The notes beneath the pieces were generated by a model. That model searched no databases. It was not told where the DNA came from and saw only the letters and a list, made by a program, of their open reading frames with translations. The position numbers were made by a program, and so were the translations under genes. Of a stretch of 64,000 bases of DNA, positions 34,023-42,611 are shown piece after piece (within the stretch, counting starts at the first letter, position 1; every line of letters starts with the position of its first letter). The stretch comes from UBA10205 sp035289625 (GTDB lineage Archaea; Iainarchaeota; Iainarchaeia; Iainarchaeales; Iainarchaeaceae): NCBI GenBank assembly GCA_035289625.1, contig DATDWP010000010.1, forward strand, positions 1 to 64,000, read 5' to 3'.

Positions 34023-34490
34023 ATGTTAAGTGGAGCGAGGAAATTCCTCAAACGGATAGCGGAGAAAGTGCTAGACATTGATGAGACGTCAGTACCGGTT
34101 TCGCACATGCGCCTCTTTGAAGATTATGTTGGAAGATTGCAATTTGACACCAAAACTGATGATGTGAAAGAGTTTTTAGGTATTCTTAAAAAAAAGCACC
34201 TTGTTGATGATATTGTTGTTGCAAGTTTAAATGGCAGCGCGATTGCTTCTAGCAATGGCAGTTCAATTTCGCAGGCAGTTTCAGGCGCCGCGCTTTTCAA
34301 TTACATAAAATCTGAAATTCCAAAAAGTGAGGCGCTCTTGGTAAAATCAAATGGGTCAGGTTGGCATATGATTTTTCCGTGCAACAGAAAGCTCTACATT
34401 GTAAAAGCTTCCTCAGATCTTTCAACAATTGAATTGCGCGCACTTGCAAAGGAAGTGGATGTGTTTTTAGCTTCAAAGCAGGCTACCTAA
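34023..34490 (+). CDS. Roadblock/LC7-like regulatory protein
   Basis: The 155-residue product has a basic N-terminus (GARKFLKRIAEKVLDIDE) and a domain from ~40 on with the roadblock pattern: a long helix, then two strand pairs (DIVVASLNGSAIASSNGSS, SEALLVKSNGSGWHMIFP, KLYIVKASSDLSTIELR). Roadblock proteins serve small GTPases and motility ATPases. It begins right after the DUF2226-like gene and precedes minD by 98 bases. The fold call is from pattern only. Confidence 0.5.
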   Translation: MLSGARKFLKRIAEKVLDIDETSVPVSHMRLFEDYVGRLQFDTKTDDVKEFLGILKKKHLVDDIVVASLNGSAIASSNGSSISQAVSGAALFNYIKSEIPKSEALLVKSNGSGWHMIFPCNRKLYIVKASSDLSTIELRALAKEVDVFLASKQAT

Positions 34491-34588
34491 ATTTTTTTGG
34501 CAAAAGTGGCTTTTTTTGGCTTTGTTAGGGGCTTTTTGGGGTTAGGCTTTTTATTCTTAAGTTGTAATTTTCTTGTAGTGGATGTTGT

Positions 34589-35407
34589 ATGGGTAGGGTA
34601 ATTGCACTTGTTTCAGGTAAAGGCGGAGTGGGAAAAACCACTATTACTGCAAATCTTGGAATAGCTCTGGCAAAGCGCGGACTCAATGTGTGCCTTGTTG
34701 ATGCTGACATTGCAATGGCAAATCTTTCTTTAATTTTAAATATGCAAAATTCCCCAATCACTCTTCATGATGTATTGCTAGGCGAAGCAAATGTTCAGGA
34801 CGCAATATATGACGGGCCTGCCGGCATTAAGTTCATGCCATCTGGACTCTCTTTAGAAAATTATAGGCGGGTTGATGCTGAGAGGCTCCAATCCATAATT
34901 GATATGGTGCGCCCGCAGTTTGATTTTGTACTTCTAGATTGTGCTGCCGGGATTGAAAAGAATGTTCTTGCCGCTGTCTCATCTTCTGATGAAGTGCTCT
35001 TGATTGCAATGCCGACAAGCCCAAGTATTGCCGATGTTCTCAAGGCAAAAATAACCGCCCAGCGACTTGGAAGCAAGCCAATTGGGGTTTTGATAAATTT
35101 TGTGCGGCAAGAAAAAGGGGAGATAAAAAAAGACGATATAATGAAAATGTTGGAGCTTCCGATTCTTGCTACAATCCCATTTGATGATGAGGTTAGAAGA
35201 AGTACAATGCAGGAGAGCCCAACTCCGCTTCTGATTGCAAGGCCCTCGGCTCCGGCTTCGCAAGCAATTCAAAAGGCGGCAGCAAAGCTAGCGGGTCTTC
35301 CGGTTGCAGCAGAGAGCGCTCCTAGCGAGGGGTTTTTGGGTTCAATTATAGGAAAACTGCTCTCACTATTCAATTTAAAAAAGAAAGATGCGGAGAATAA
35401 GGTATGA
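34589..35407 (+). CDS. minD: MinD/ParA-type ATPase
   Basis: The 272-residue protein has the deviant Walker A GKGGVGKTT (10-18), VDADIAMANLSL, and FVLLDCAAGIE for Walker B. The tail ends in an amphipathic helix GSIIGKLLSLFNLKKKD, the membrane-binding type seen in MinD. It should position proteins on the membrane in an ATP-dependent way, for example cell-surface machines or division. Its ATGA stop overlaps the LSm start by 4 bases. Confidence 0.9.
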   Translation: MGRVIALVSGKGGVGKTTITANLGIALAKRGLNVCLVDADIAMANLSLILNMQNSPITLHDVLLGEANVQDAIYDGPAGIKFMPSGLSLENYRRVDAERLQSIIDMVRPQFDFVLLDCAAGIEKNVLAAVSSSDEVLLIAMPTSPSIADVLKAKITAQRLGSKPIGVLINFVRQEKGEIKKDDIMKMLELPILATIPFDDEVRRSTMQESPTPLLIARPSAPASQAIQKAAAKLAGLPVAAESAPSEGFLGSIIGKLLSLFNLKKKDAENKV

Positions 35408-35622
35408 ACAATCGGCCATTTGACCTTCTTAGCGATTCGCTTGGTAAAAACGTCCTTGTTGAACTCAAGGAAAATGTTTCAGTGCGCGGAACCCTAATGG
35501 CTTTTGATATTCACATGAACATTGTGCTTGAGAATGCAGAGAAGCTGCAAAACGGGGAGCCGAAAAACAAGTACGGCAAAATGCTATTGCGCGGGGATAA
35601 TGTTTTGCTCATTTCCCCATAA
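35404..35622 (+). CDS. LSm/Sm-like RNA-binding protein
   Basis: The 72-residue protein has both Sm motifs: Sm1 (VLVELKENVSVRGTLMAFDIHMNIVL, with D-x-H-M-N) and Sm2 (MLLRGDNVLLI, with RGD). Archaeal SmAP proteins form heptamer rings that bind U-rich RNA. Its 72-residue length is typical. Translation is coupled to minD by an ATGA overlap. Pairing with minD is unusual; SmAP is more often next to L37e. Confidence 0.93.
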   Translation: MNNRPFDLLSDSLGKNVLVELKENVSVRGTLMAFDIHMNIVLENAEKLQNGEPKNKYGKMLLRGDNVLLISP

Positions 35623-35696
35623 CTTCTTTTATGCAAAATCTGTCTCAAAAGGCCCTTAAGGCGCCCTGAATTTTTGGAAAACTAATTTTAAAAAAC

Positions 35697-35855
35697 GTGC
35701 AAGAGCAAGATCTTGCCCAAATCCGGCATGCTTATTCTCACATTGATTCAATCATGGGCAAAATCAGGGTCACAAAAGCGCAAGACGAATTGAATTCGCT
35801 TTTGCAAAATGTGCACGCCTACAAGGGGCAAATTGTGCAAATGCTGGGCATATAA
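35697..35855 (+). CDS. Possible small helical protein (52 aa)
   Basis: GTG at 35697 opens a 52-codon frame with a helical product (IRHAYSHIDSIMGKIRVTKA) and no ribosome site. The codon bias resembles real genes and the frame ends just 27 bases before tRNA-Ala. The product could be a chaperone-like or antitoxin-sized protein. I keep it as possible only. Confidence 0.4.
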   Translation: MQEQDLAQIRHAYSHIDSIMGKIRVTKAQDELNSLLQNVHAYKGQIVQMLGI

Positions 35856-35882
35856 TCTTTACCCTCTAAAAAATACTTAAAA

Positions 35883-35955
35883 GGGCCCTTAGTTCATCTG
35901 GTAGAACGCACCCATGGCATGGGTGAGGCGGCGGGTTCAAGTCCCGCAGGGTCCA
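35883..35955 (+). tRNA. tRNA-Ala (GGC)
   Basis: The acceptor GGGCCCT (35883-35889) pairs with AGGGTCC (35948-35954), with discriminator A. The D arm is GTTC-ATCTGGTA-GAAC. The anticodon stem CACCC/GGGTG closes the loop ATGGCAT, anticodon GGC. The T arm is GCGGG-TTCAAGT-CCCGC. There is no intron and no encoded CCA. A hairpin repeat begins directly after the 3' end. Confidence 0.93.
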
Positions 35956-35956
35956 C

Positions 35957-36150
35957 TTGCACCTTTTTCTTTCTCTTACAAAGAGAAAGAAACCTTACAA
36001 AACCAGTGGTTTTGTGAGGCCTCGCAGAATGAAGTTCTGCAAGGAATCTGCGCCAAAAAGAAAGAGAATAAAGAAGTTTGACCAAAAGAAAAGTGTAAAA
36101 GAAAAACACGAGGCAAAAAGAAAAGAAAGCTGAAAAAATCTGGCCAAAAA
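35957..36150. repeat. Long hairpin repeat copy downstream of tRNA-Ala
   Basis: TTGCACC is followed by TTTCTTTCTCTT (35966-35977) and its inverse arm at 35981-35992. Two more perfect hairpins follow, ACAAAACC/GGTTTTGT (35997-36015) and GCAGAA/TTCTGC (36024-36040), then purine-rich variants of the CTTGGCCAAAAAGAAAAG segment. It is the longest copy of the family. Confidence 0.65.
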
Positions 36151-36206
36151 GAAAAGTATTGCGGTGAGAGTAAGACTTTTATAATAGAAAATACATGTGA
36201 TTGTTT

Positions 36207-36605
36207 ATGGATTTGAAGCGCCTAGCGCTAGCAGGCCTTGCCCTCTGGGTTGGGATTTTTGTTGAAGTTAGCGTTCTGATGTTTGGGTTTAACCTAACCG
36301 GGGAGAGCTATTATATTTCCCACTATATTCTTCTTGCGATAATTTGCGCAATTGTCGCGCACTTCTATTTCAAAAACCAAAAAGCTTCCGCTCTTGAAGG
36401 TTTGAAGGCCGGGTTTGCAATGGTAGTTGTAGGTATTGTTCTTGATGCGATTATTACTGTGCCGTTTTTTGTAAAGGATTATTCTTTCTTTACAACCTTG
36501 CCACTTTTACTTGGGTATCTTGAATCAATTGCAATGGTTGCTGCTGTTGGCTGGGTAAAGACCCACCAGTCAAACTCCAAAAGGGCAATAGCGCTCGGGG
36601 CGTAA
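36207..36605 (+). CDS. Hypothetical membrane protein, four helices
   Basis: ATG 36207 is preferred over a TTG six bases upstream. A TATA box TTTTATAAT lies at 36177-36185, so the mRNA is leaderless or nearly so. The 132-residue product has four hydrophobic segments (LALAGLALWVGIFVEVSVLMF, YILLAIICAIVAHFYF, GFAMVVVGIVLDAIITVPFF, LLLGYLESIAMVAAVGW). This resembles small DUF5367-like membrane proteins of archaea. No function can be given. Confidence 0.6.
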   Translation: MDLKRLALAGLALWVGIFVEVSVLMFGFNLTGESYYISHYILLAIICAIVAHFYFKNQKASALEGLKAGFAMVVVGIVLDAIITVPFFVKDYSFFTTLPLLLGYLESIAMVAAVGWVKTHQSNSKRAIALGA

Positions 36606-36695
36606 ATATTTTTTTTGCTTTTCCAAATACTTGCGACAAAAACGCATTTTTTACAATAATTAGCTAGTGCCATGCCTCTTTTTTCAATAAAATAA

Positions 36696-36705
36696 TTTAT
36701 ATAAT
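36696..36705 (+). promoter_or_regulatory. TATA box for the coiled-coil/ppsA operon
   Basis: TTTATATAAT at 36696-36705 is a close match to the archaeal box A, 38 bases before the ATG at 36743, leaving room for a short leader. Confidence 0.5.
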
Positions 36706-36742
36706 AGAACTCCCAAATATATCCGCTCTTTAAGGGACCACT

Positions 36743-38401
36743 ATGGATAAGCGCCAGATACTAAAAGATTCGGTTACGCGCCTGCTAGCGCTCAATATTT
36801 CGGATAAGGAGATACTTGAAAACCTTGCAAGCGTTGGCATTGATCGCGAGATGGCAAAATCCGTGCTCGAGCAAACAAAAGATGAGCTTTCCGGCAAAAA
36901 GAGCGCAAAGCCCCAAGAGCCAATTGGCCCGGCTGCAAAGCCCTCTTTTTTGCAATCAAAGCCAAAAGAGCAGCAAAAGAAGGAGACAAAAAAGCCACAG
37001 GAAAAAGAGGAAGTAATAATCCCGGATGATGAGGATATTTACAGCAAGCTCTCTGATGAAGAAGTTGATGAACTCTACACTCCTGTAAAGGAAAAGCCGA
37101 TTGCAAACCCGGACTATTCATCTGTGCATAATGATGAGACTATTTCGCGGCTGTGGGAAAAGGGAATTTTATCAACAGTTGATGCAAAGCTCTCGGAGAT
37201 GCAAAAGATCAGAAGCGATCTTGATTCAATGCTTGATGCAAAAATTGCAGAGAAGATAAAATTAGAATCAAAAAAAATCGAAACCGTATTAGAGTCGCAG
37301 CGCGCCCTATTTTACAGCAAAATTGATGCCCACTTGGAAGCAAAGGCTGAGGAGATAAAAAAAGTTGTGGAATCAAGGGCACATCAAATAGAGGATCTGC
37401 ACGAAAAGTTACAGAGTGAAATTATAAAATTGCAGGGCGAGAAAAAGTTCAATGCCGAGCTTTTGAATTCTCTTAATGAGAAAATGTCGGGGCTTGATAT
37501 GGTAAAGAGCCAGATGATTTCAGAAACAAACAAATCAATTATTGATACCGAATCTAAAATAAAGGAATTTTTGGATAGTGCGCAGCAGATGAGGTCACAA
37601 ACCGATGAGAGGGTGAATAGATCACTCCAGCTCGAAGCAAAAATAACCGAAGGGATGATGCAGGATGTTAAGCAAAAGATAGAATCCTTGCGCCTCTCGC
37701 GCGAAGACGAGCTTACCGCCCAGATACAGGGCAAATTAAAAGAGCTAGATAGGCTAACTGATGAGGTTGATCCAAAAGGCATAATTGAGCGTGTTGCAAA
37801 AATGAAAGAATTAGAGCAGCAGCTGACAAAAAAGCAAAAGCAGATGGATTTGGATTTTGCATCAAAGATGGGTGAAGCCGATGCCATAATTGTGAAAAAA
37901 AAGGAAGCTGTCAAGGATTATACCGGGGAGTTATTTGATGATTTTAAAAAAGAATTTGCGGATTTCAAAAAGGAAGTTTCAAAAATCGAAGCCACAAACC
38001 TGGAGGAATTGCGCAAGGAATACTCAACTGATGTTGATGCGCTTTTTGCAAAAAATTTAATTGAGTGGGAGAAAAAGCTAAAAGAAAAGAAAAAGGAAAT
38101 TGACGAGCTTGAATCCAAAATCGATGTGGAGAAATTCGATGCGACCCTTGAATCATTTGAAGTGTTCAAGCAGCAGTTCCTAAATACAATAAAGCGCAGC
38201 ATTGAAGATTACAATAAGTCCAAAAAGGAGTTATCCGATAGTATTATTGCAAGGGACAAGGCAATTAGTGAGTATTTGAAAAAAATCGATGCGAAGATGC
38301 AGGAATTATCGGAATTCCAGAAGAAGTTTTCAGCTGATGTAGCTGATCTTATCGGGAAAATCCCTGAAGATAAGATAAAGGCAAGGAGGAAGGGCCCATG
38401 A
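36743..38401 (+). CDS. Large coiled-coil protein
   Basis: The 552-residue product has a short helical N-terminal domain (LLALNISDKEILENLASVG, UBA-like pattern with repeats of D/E-I-x-x-x-L), a Pro/Lys/Glu-rich linker (~50-95) and then about 400 residues of heptad-rich coiled coil (for example KIRSDLDSMLDAKIAEKIK). No membrane segment. The layout recalls archaeal SMC-like or cytoskeletal scaffold proteins without ATPase heads. The 3' end overlaps ppsA by 4 bases (ATGA), an unexpected coupling of a scaffold to a metabolic enzyme. Confidence 0.65.
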   Translation: MDKRQILKDSVTRLLALNISDKEILENLASVGIDREMAKSVLEQTKDELSGKKSAKPQEPIGPAAKPSFLQSKPKEQQKKETKKPQEKEEVIIPDDEDIYSKLSDEEVDELYTPVKEKPIANPDYSSVHNDETISRLWEKGILSTVDAKLSEMQKIRSDLDSMLDAKIAEKIKLESKKIETVLESQRALFYSKIDAHLEAKAEEIKKVVESRAHQIEDLHEKLQSEIIKLQGEKKFNAELLNSLNEKMSGLDMVKSQMISETNKSIIDTESKIKEFLDSAQQMRSQTDERVNRSLQLEAKITEGMMQDVKQKIESLRLSREDELTAQIQGKLKELDRLTDEVDPKGIIERVAKMKELEQQLTKKQKQMDLDFASKMGEADAIIVKKKEAVKDYTGELFDDFKKEFADFKKEVSKIEATNLEELRKEYSTDVDALFAKNLIEWEKKLKEKKKEIDELESKIDVEKFDATLESFEVFKQQFLNTIKRSIEDYNKSKKELSDSIIARDKAISEYLKKIDAKMQELSEFQKKFSADVADLIGKIPEDKIKARRKGP

Positions 38402-40800
38402 AAGAATTAGTGCTATGGTTTTCAGAGCTTGGAATTTCCGATGTTCCGATTGTCGGAGGGAAAAACGCTTCGCTTGGGGAGATGTATAGGGAACTATCAA
38501 AAAAGGGAGTAAAAATCCCGAATGGGTTTGCAGTTACAGCTGATGCGTACAGGCTTTTTTTGGAAAAGACCTCCCTTAAAGAGAAAATAAAGCGCGAATT
38601 GCGCGGCGTTGATACAACGAATATGAAATCGCTCTCAACCAAAGGGCATAATGTGAGGCAGATGATTCTTGGGGCAAAAATGCCGCAAGAACTAGAGGAT
38701 GCAATTAGTTTTGCTTACAAAAGGCTCCAGGTTGAGTATGGCAGGGGAGTTGATGTTGCGGTGCGAAGCAGTGCTACTGCTGAGGATTTACCTGATGCTA
38801 GTTTTGCTGGCCAGCAGGAGACATTTTTAAATATCCGGGGTCCGCACGCTGTTGTTGATGCTTGTAAAAAATGCTTTGCATCGCTTTTTACAAATAGGGC
38901 AATTTCTTATAGGGTTGATAAAGGGTTTGACCATTTCTCGGCAGCGCTCTCTGTTGGCGTCCAAAAAATGGTGCGCTCAGATCTTTCTTGTAGCGGAGTG
39001 ATGTTTACAATCGACACTGAAACAGGGTTTGATAAAATAGTTCTCATAAATTCAGCCTGGGGCCTTGGGGAGAGCGTTGTGCAAGGGGCAGTAAACCCTG
39101 ACCAATTTATTGTTTTCAAACCCACTTTGCAAAAAGGGTTTGAGCCGATTTTGGGCAAAAAAATAGGTGAGAAGGCAATAAAGGTTGTGTATTCACATGA
39201 TGGGTCTAAAACAATCAAAACCGTTGCGACCCAGAGTAGTGAGCGCTCAAAATTTACTCTAAGTGATGCCGAAATTTTAAAGCTAGCAAAATGGGGCTGC
39301 CTTGTAGAAGAGCATTATTCGCAAAAGCGTGGGCACTATACTCCTATGGATATGGAGTGGGCAAAAGATGGGCACACTGATGAATTATTTGTTGTGCAGG
39401 CTAGGCCTGAAACAGTGCAGAGCAGAAAGGACAAAGGGGTACTTGAGCATTATTTGCTAAAGGGCAGGGGCAAAGTAATAATTGAAGGGGAAGCCATCGG
39501 CTCAAAAATAGGTTCGGGAAAGGCAAGAATAATTAGGGACGCTTCTAAAATTGCAGAATTTAAAAAAGGTGAAGTGCTAATAACCGATACAACCGACCCT
39601 GATTGGGAACCTATAATGAAAATTGCATCGGCAATTGTAACAGAGCGCGGAGGAAGGACATCGCATGCAGCAATTGTTTCGCGCGAACTTGGAATTCCGG
39701 CAGTTGTTGGCACAGGAAATGCTACCGAGAAAATAAAAAACGGGCAGGGGGTTACGGTGTGCTGCTCGCAAGGCGAACGGGGGACTGTGTATGAAGGGGA
39801 ACTTTTATACCAGGTAAAAAAACTCAATATTTCAAATTTGCCTAAAACCCGCACTCACTTAATGATGAATGTAGGAAACCCGGAGCAGGCATTTGAATTC
39901 TCATCAATCCCAAATGATGGAGTGGGTCTTTGCAGAGAGGAATTTATTGTAAATTCATATGTGAAAATCCACCCGAATGCGATTTTGCATTTTGACAAAT
40001 TAAAGGACATAAAAGCAAAGGAAAAAATCGAAAAGTTAACTCAAGGGTATAGGAACCGCGAGCAGTTCTATATTGATAAATTAGCGGAAGGAATTGCAAT
40101 GATTGCTGCTGCATTTTACCCAAAACCTGTAATATTGCGATTTTCGGATTTTAAGAGCAATGAATATGCAAATTTAATAGGCGGGGCGCAGTTTGAACCA
40201 AAAGAGGAAAACCCAATGATTGGTTGGAGAGGGGCTTCACGCTACTATGATCCAAAGTTTAGGGACGCATTTGCATTAGAGTGTGAAGCGATAAAAAAAG
40301 TGCGCGAGAAAATGGGGCTAGTAAATCTAAAAGTGATGGTTCCGTTTTGCAGAACTGTAGAAGAGGGGCGCAAGGTTGTTTTGGAGATGGCAAAAAATGG
40401 CCTGAAGCAGGGAAAGGGCCTAGAAATTTATGTGATGTGCGAAATCCCAAGCAACGTAATTTTAGCCGAAGAATTTTGTGAGGTATTTGATGGCTTTTCA
40501 ATAGGTTCAAACGATTTAACGCAGCTAACTTTAGGGCTTGATCGCGATTCCGGAATAATTGCACACATTGGAAATGAAAAAAATGAAGCGGTGAAGCGCC
40601 TAATTGAACAGGTGATAAAAATTGCCCACCAAAATGGCAGAAAGGTCGGGATTTGCGGCCAGGCCCCTTCTGATTTTCCGGATTTTGCCCAGTTTTTAGT
40701 AGGGCTTGGGATTGATTCAATTTCACTAAACCCTGACACTGTTCTCAAAACAAGGCAAATTGTTGCAAAGAAGGAAAGCCAGATGCACAAGCATAAATGA
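38398..40800 (+). CDS. ppsA: Phosphoenolpyruvate synthase
   Basis: The 800-residue enzyme has the N-terminal ATP-grasp domain (GGKNASLGEM near 17, VRSSATAEDLPDASFAGQQE), the mobile phosphohistidine domain (GGRTSHAAIVSRELGIP, H423) and the C-terminal TIM barrel with the substrate-binding CEIPSNVI and SIGSNDLTQLTLG motif and the late CGQAPSD cysteine. It converts pyruvate, ATP and water to PEP, AMP and phosphate, the key step of gluconeogenesis. The length is normal. It is translationally coupled to the coiled-coil gene. Confidence 0.96.
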   Translation: MKELVLWFSELGISDVPIVGGKNASLGEMYRELSKKGVKIPNGFAVTADAYRLFLEKTSLKEKIKRELRGVDTTNMKSLSTKGHNVRQMILGAKMPQELEDAISFAYKRLQVEYGRGVDVAVRSSATAEDLPDASFAGQQETFLNIRGPHAVVDACKKCFASLFTNRAISYRVDKGFDHFSAALSVGVQKMVRSDLSCSGVMFTIDTETGFDKIVLINSAWGLGESVVQGAVNPDQFIVFKPTLQKGFEPILGKKIGEKAIKVVYSHDGSKTIKTVATQSSERSKFTLSDAEILKLAKWGCLVEEHYSQKRGHYTPMDMEWAKDGHTDELFVVQARPETVQSRKDKGVLEHYLLKGRGKVIIEGEAIGSKIGSGKARIIRDASKIAEFKKGEVLITDTTDPDWEPIMKIASAIVTERGGRTSHAAIVSRELGIPAVVGTGNATEKIKNGQGVTVCCSQGERGTVYEGELLYQVKKLNISNLPKTRTHLMMNVGNPEQAFEFSSIPNDGVGLCREEFIVNSYVKIHPNAILHFDKLKDIKAKEKIEKLTQGYRNREQFYIDKLAEGIAMIAAAFYPKPVILRFSDFKSNEYANLIGGAQFEPKEENPMIGWRGASRYYDPKFRDAFALECEAIKKVREKMGLVNLKVMVPFCRTVEEGRKVVLEMAKNGLKQGKGLEIYVMCEIPSNVILAEEFCEVFDGFSIGSNDLTQLTLGLDRDSGIIAHIGNEKNEAVKRLIEQVIKIAHQNGRKVGICGQAPSDFPDFAQFLVGLGIDSISLNPDTVLKTRQIVAKKESQMHKHK

Positions 40801-40802
40801 AC

Positions 40803-41309
40803 TTATTTCAAAAACATTCTGCTTCCAATCGCCCCTATCATTCCTGCAATCAAAAGGGCCGCGAAAATAAAAATTGAATCTTCGGCTTGTCTGTCCGTAG
40901 GATTTTCGTTTCCGGATTCATTTGTATTTTCTGAAACTTTTAATAAAAAATCAGTTTGCGCAAGAATGTTTGAATCATTTTCAAAGCGTGCGGCAAGTTC
41001 ATAATCCCCCGGTTCACTAAATGTGTACGAAAATGTTGCTACGCCGTTTTTGGGGTGAATATCTGAGGAGAATAATACTTTTTCTTCATTTGAAATCCTA
41101 ACCCACACTGATGAGTAGTCTTGTGGCGCCTCATCTTTTCGGATGTGCAATGAGATCACAGTTGGTTCATTTGCTTGTGGGGTTGCCGGTGAATATCCAA
41201 AATCAATTTGGTAGCCATTCACAACCTTATCCTATCCGGCATCAAGGTGTGCAATTGTTAAGGGAAAGAAGAGCAGGAGCGCTAGAAGAATTCTTAAAAG
41301 AAAATGCAT
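40803..41309 (-). pseudogene. Secreted beta-sandwich membrane-anchored protein with an in-frame amber stop
   Basis: From ATG 41309 the frame gives a clear signal peptide (HFLLRILLALLLFFPLTIA), then HLDAG, then TAG at 41234-41232, and then continues in the same frame: DKVVNGYQIDFGYSPATP. Without the stop it would be a 168-residue Ig-like beta domain with a C-terminal anchor helix (IFIFAALLIAGMIGAIGS). A GTG at 41222 could start a shorter cytosolic form. The intact continuous reading on both sides says the stop is a point mutation, a sequencing error or a decoded stop. Pyrrolysine cannot be judged here. Confidence 0.65.
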
Positions 41310-41369
41310 GTAAATAAAAAACTTAAAAAGGGTTAAAAACTCTTCAATTTGTTTTGGTGTAAAAATAAG

Positions 41370-41443
41370 TGGGCCCGGCAGGATTTGAACCTACGACCCC
41401 ATCGACGTCAACGATGTGCTATGAACCGCTAAGCCACGGGCCC
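41370..41443 (-). tRNA. tRNA-Val (GAC)
   Basis: On the minus strand GGGCCCG (41443-41437) pairs with CGGGCCC (41377-41371), with discriminator A at 41370. The D arm contains GCTTAGCGGTTCATAGC. The anticodon stem CATCG/CGATG closes TTGACGT, anticodon GAC. The T arm is GTAGG-TTCAAAT-CCTGC. No intron and no encoded CCA. Confidence 0.93.
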
Positions 41444-41493
41444 CTATTTGAACGAATTTAGCCTTGAAAACTATTTAAAATGTGAGCATAGCT

Positions 41494-42531
41494 CTACTTG
41501 AGCCCTTTTGTCTGCGCGCAGCTAAGGGCATCTTGCGGCTGGAAAATACCACTTTGCTCCGGCGTTTGTGTTTTTGCGGAGCGTATTTTGAGTAGCTGCC
41601 TGCACGTGCCGCACAAAGTGCCGTTTGAGGCCTTGCCGCATGCAGCGCACTGTTTTATTTGCTGGCGATTTTCTTTTTGGGCCATTATAAGGTAGGGTTT
41701 GAGGTTTCTAAATGAAGCTAGTATTGAATATTTTGTTCCGGGGATTGAATCTTCAAGGTCATTTAGCATTTTGCGGTACTGGTTACGTTTTGCCATCCAC
41801 GAATATGGGCAGCACTCTTCGCTGTAGTGTGAAATTCCATTCAGGGCAGCATATGCAATAATTTCCTTTTCAGGGGTTTCATAGAGGGGCTTTATTCGCG
41901 CTACCATTCCATCTATTTTTTTGTTTTCCACAATTTCACCAAGCCGGGAGACCCTGCCGGTATCATTTCCAAATAAACTCATTGCAATGCTCTGCACCTC
42001 ATCATCTAAATTGTGCCCGGTTGCAAGTTTTTGCGCGTCAATTTCAAGTGCTTTTTCATTTAGAAGGTCCCTTCTAAAAACTCCGCAAAATGAGCAGGTG
42101 CTTCCCAATGATTTGTCGCTGTGGATTTTTTTCATAACCTCATTCATATCAAGGTTGAATTTTTCCTGATACGTGGCCACGTGGTATTCTATTGAGTGCT
42201 CTTTGCAGTATTTCACCCCCACTTCAAGGGCCTTGTCACGATACCCTTTAATGCCCTCATCAATCATTATTGCTTCAATTTTATTTTGCCCGCCAAATAT
42301 TTTGTTTAGAAGATGCAATGTGACCATTGAATCTTTTCCGCCAGAAACCCCGATTGCGATTTTCTCCCCATATTTTATCATGGAGCTATTGCGCGTGGTT
42401 TTTTTGATGCGGTTTTCAAAAAACTCATTGAAATGTGTAGAGCAGAACCTGTGCGGCCCGTAAGGTAGCACTATTTTTGCATCCTGCGAGCACTTGTCGC
42501 AGCGGTTTCCTATTGTAAGCTTTTCTTGCAT
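41494..42531 (-). CDS. ncsA: tRNA 2-thiolation enzyme NcsA/TtuA
   Basis: The 345-residue protein has an N-terminal zinc finger (CDKCSQD...CSTHF), the PP-loop SGGKDSMVTLHLL, cysteines in CSFCGVFRR (Fe-S/persulfide site), ATGHNLDDEVQS and a C-terminal CAACGK...CGTCRQL zinc finger. It activates U34 of tRNA for thiolation, using a ubiquitin-like sulfur carrier (SAMP) in archaea. It is a stand-alone gene next to tRNA-Val. The ~30-residue C-terminal tail is longer than usual. Confidence 0.93.
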   Translation of the reverse strand: MQEKLTIGNRCDKCSQDAKIVLPYGPHRFCSTHFNEFFENRIKKTTRNSSMIKYGEKIAIGVSGGKDSMVTLHLLNKIFGGQNKIEAIMIDEGIKGYRDKALEVGVKYCKEHSIEYHVATYQEKFNLDMNEVMKKIHSDKSLGSTCSFCGVFRRDLLNEKALEIDAQKLATGHNLDDEVQSIAMSLFGNDTGRVSRLGEIVENKKIDGMVARIKPLYETPEKEIIAYAALNGISHYSEECCPYSWMAKRNQYRKMLNDLEDSIPGTKYSILASFRNLKPYLIMAQKENRQQIKQCAACGKASNGTLCGTCRQLLKIRSAKTQTPEQSGIFQPQDALSCAQTKGLK

Positions 42532-42582
42532 TTGAAAATTACTGGTGCAATTAGTTTAAAGGGAATAGCGGTCTTGGGTAGA

Positions 42583-42590
42583 TTTATATT
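42583..42590 (+). promoter_or_regulatory. TATA box for the HEAT-repeat gene
   Basis: TTTATATT (42583-42590) lies 21 bases before ATG 42612, the spacing for a leaderless transcript. Confidence 0.45.
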
Positions 42591-42611
42591 TGTCCGGATG
42601 TTATTAGATTC

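Noticed and set aside
40803..41309. Pyrrolysine at the in-frame TAG
   Set aside because: No pyl genes are visible and the archaeon's lineage is unknown, so I only record the stop as mutation, error or recoding.
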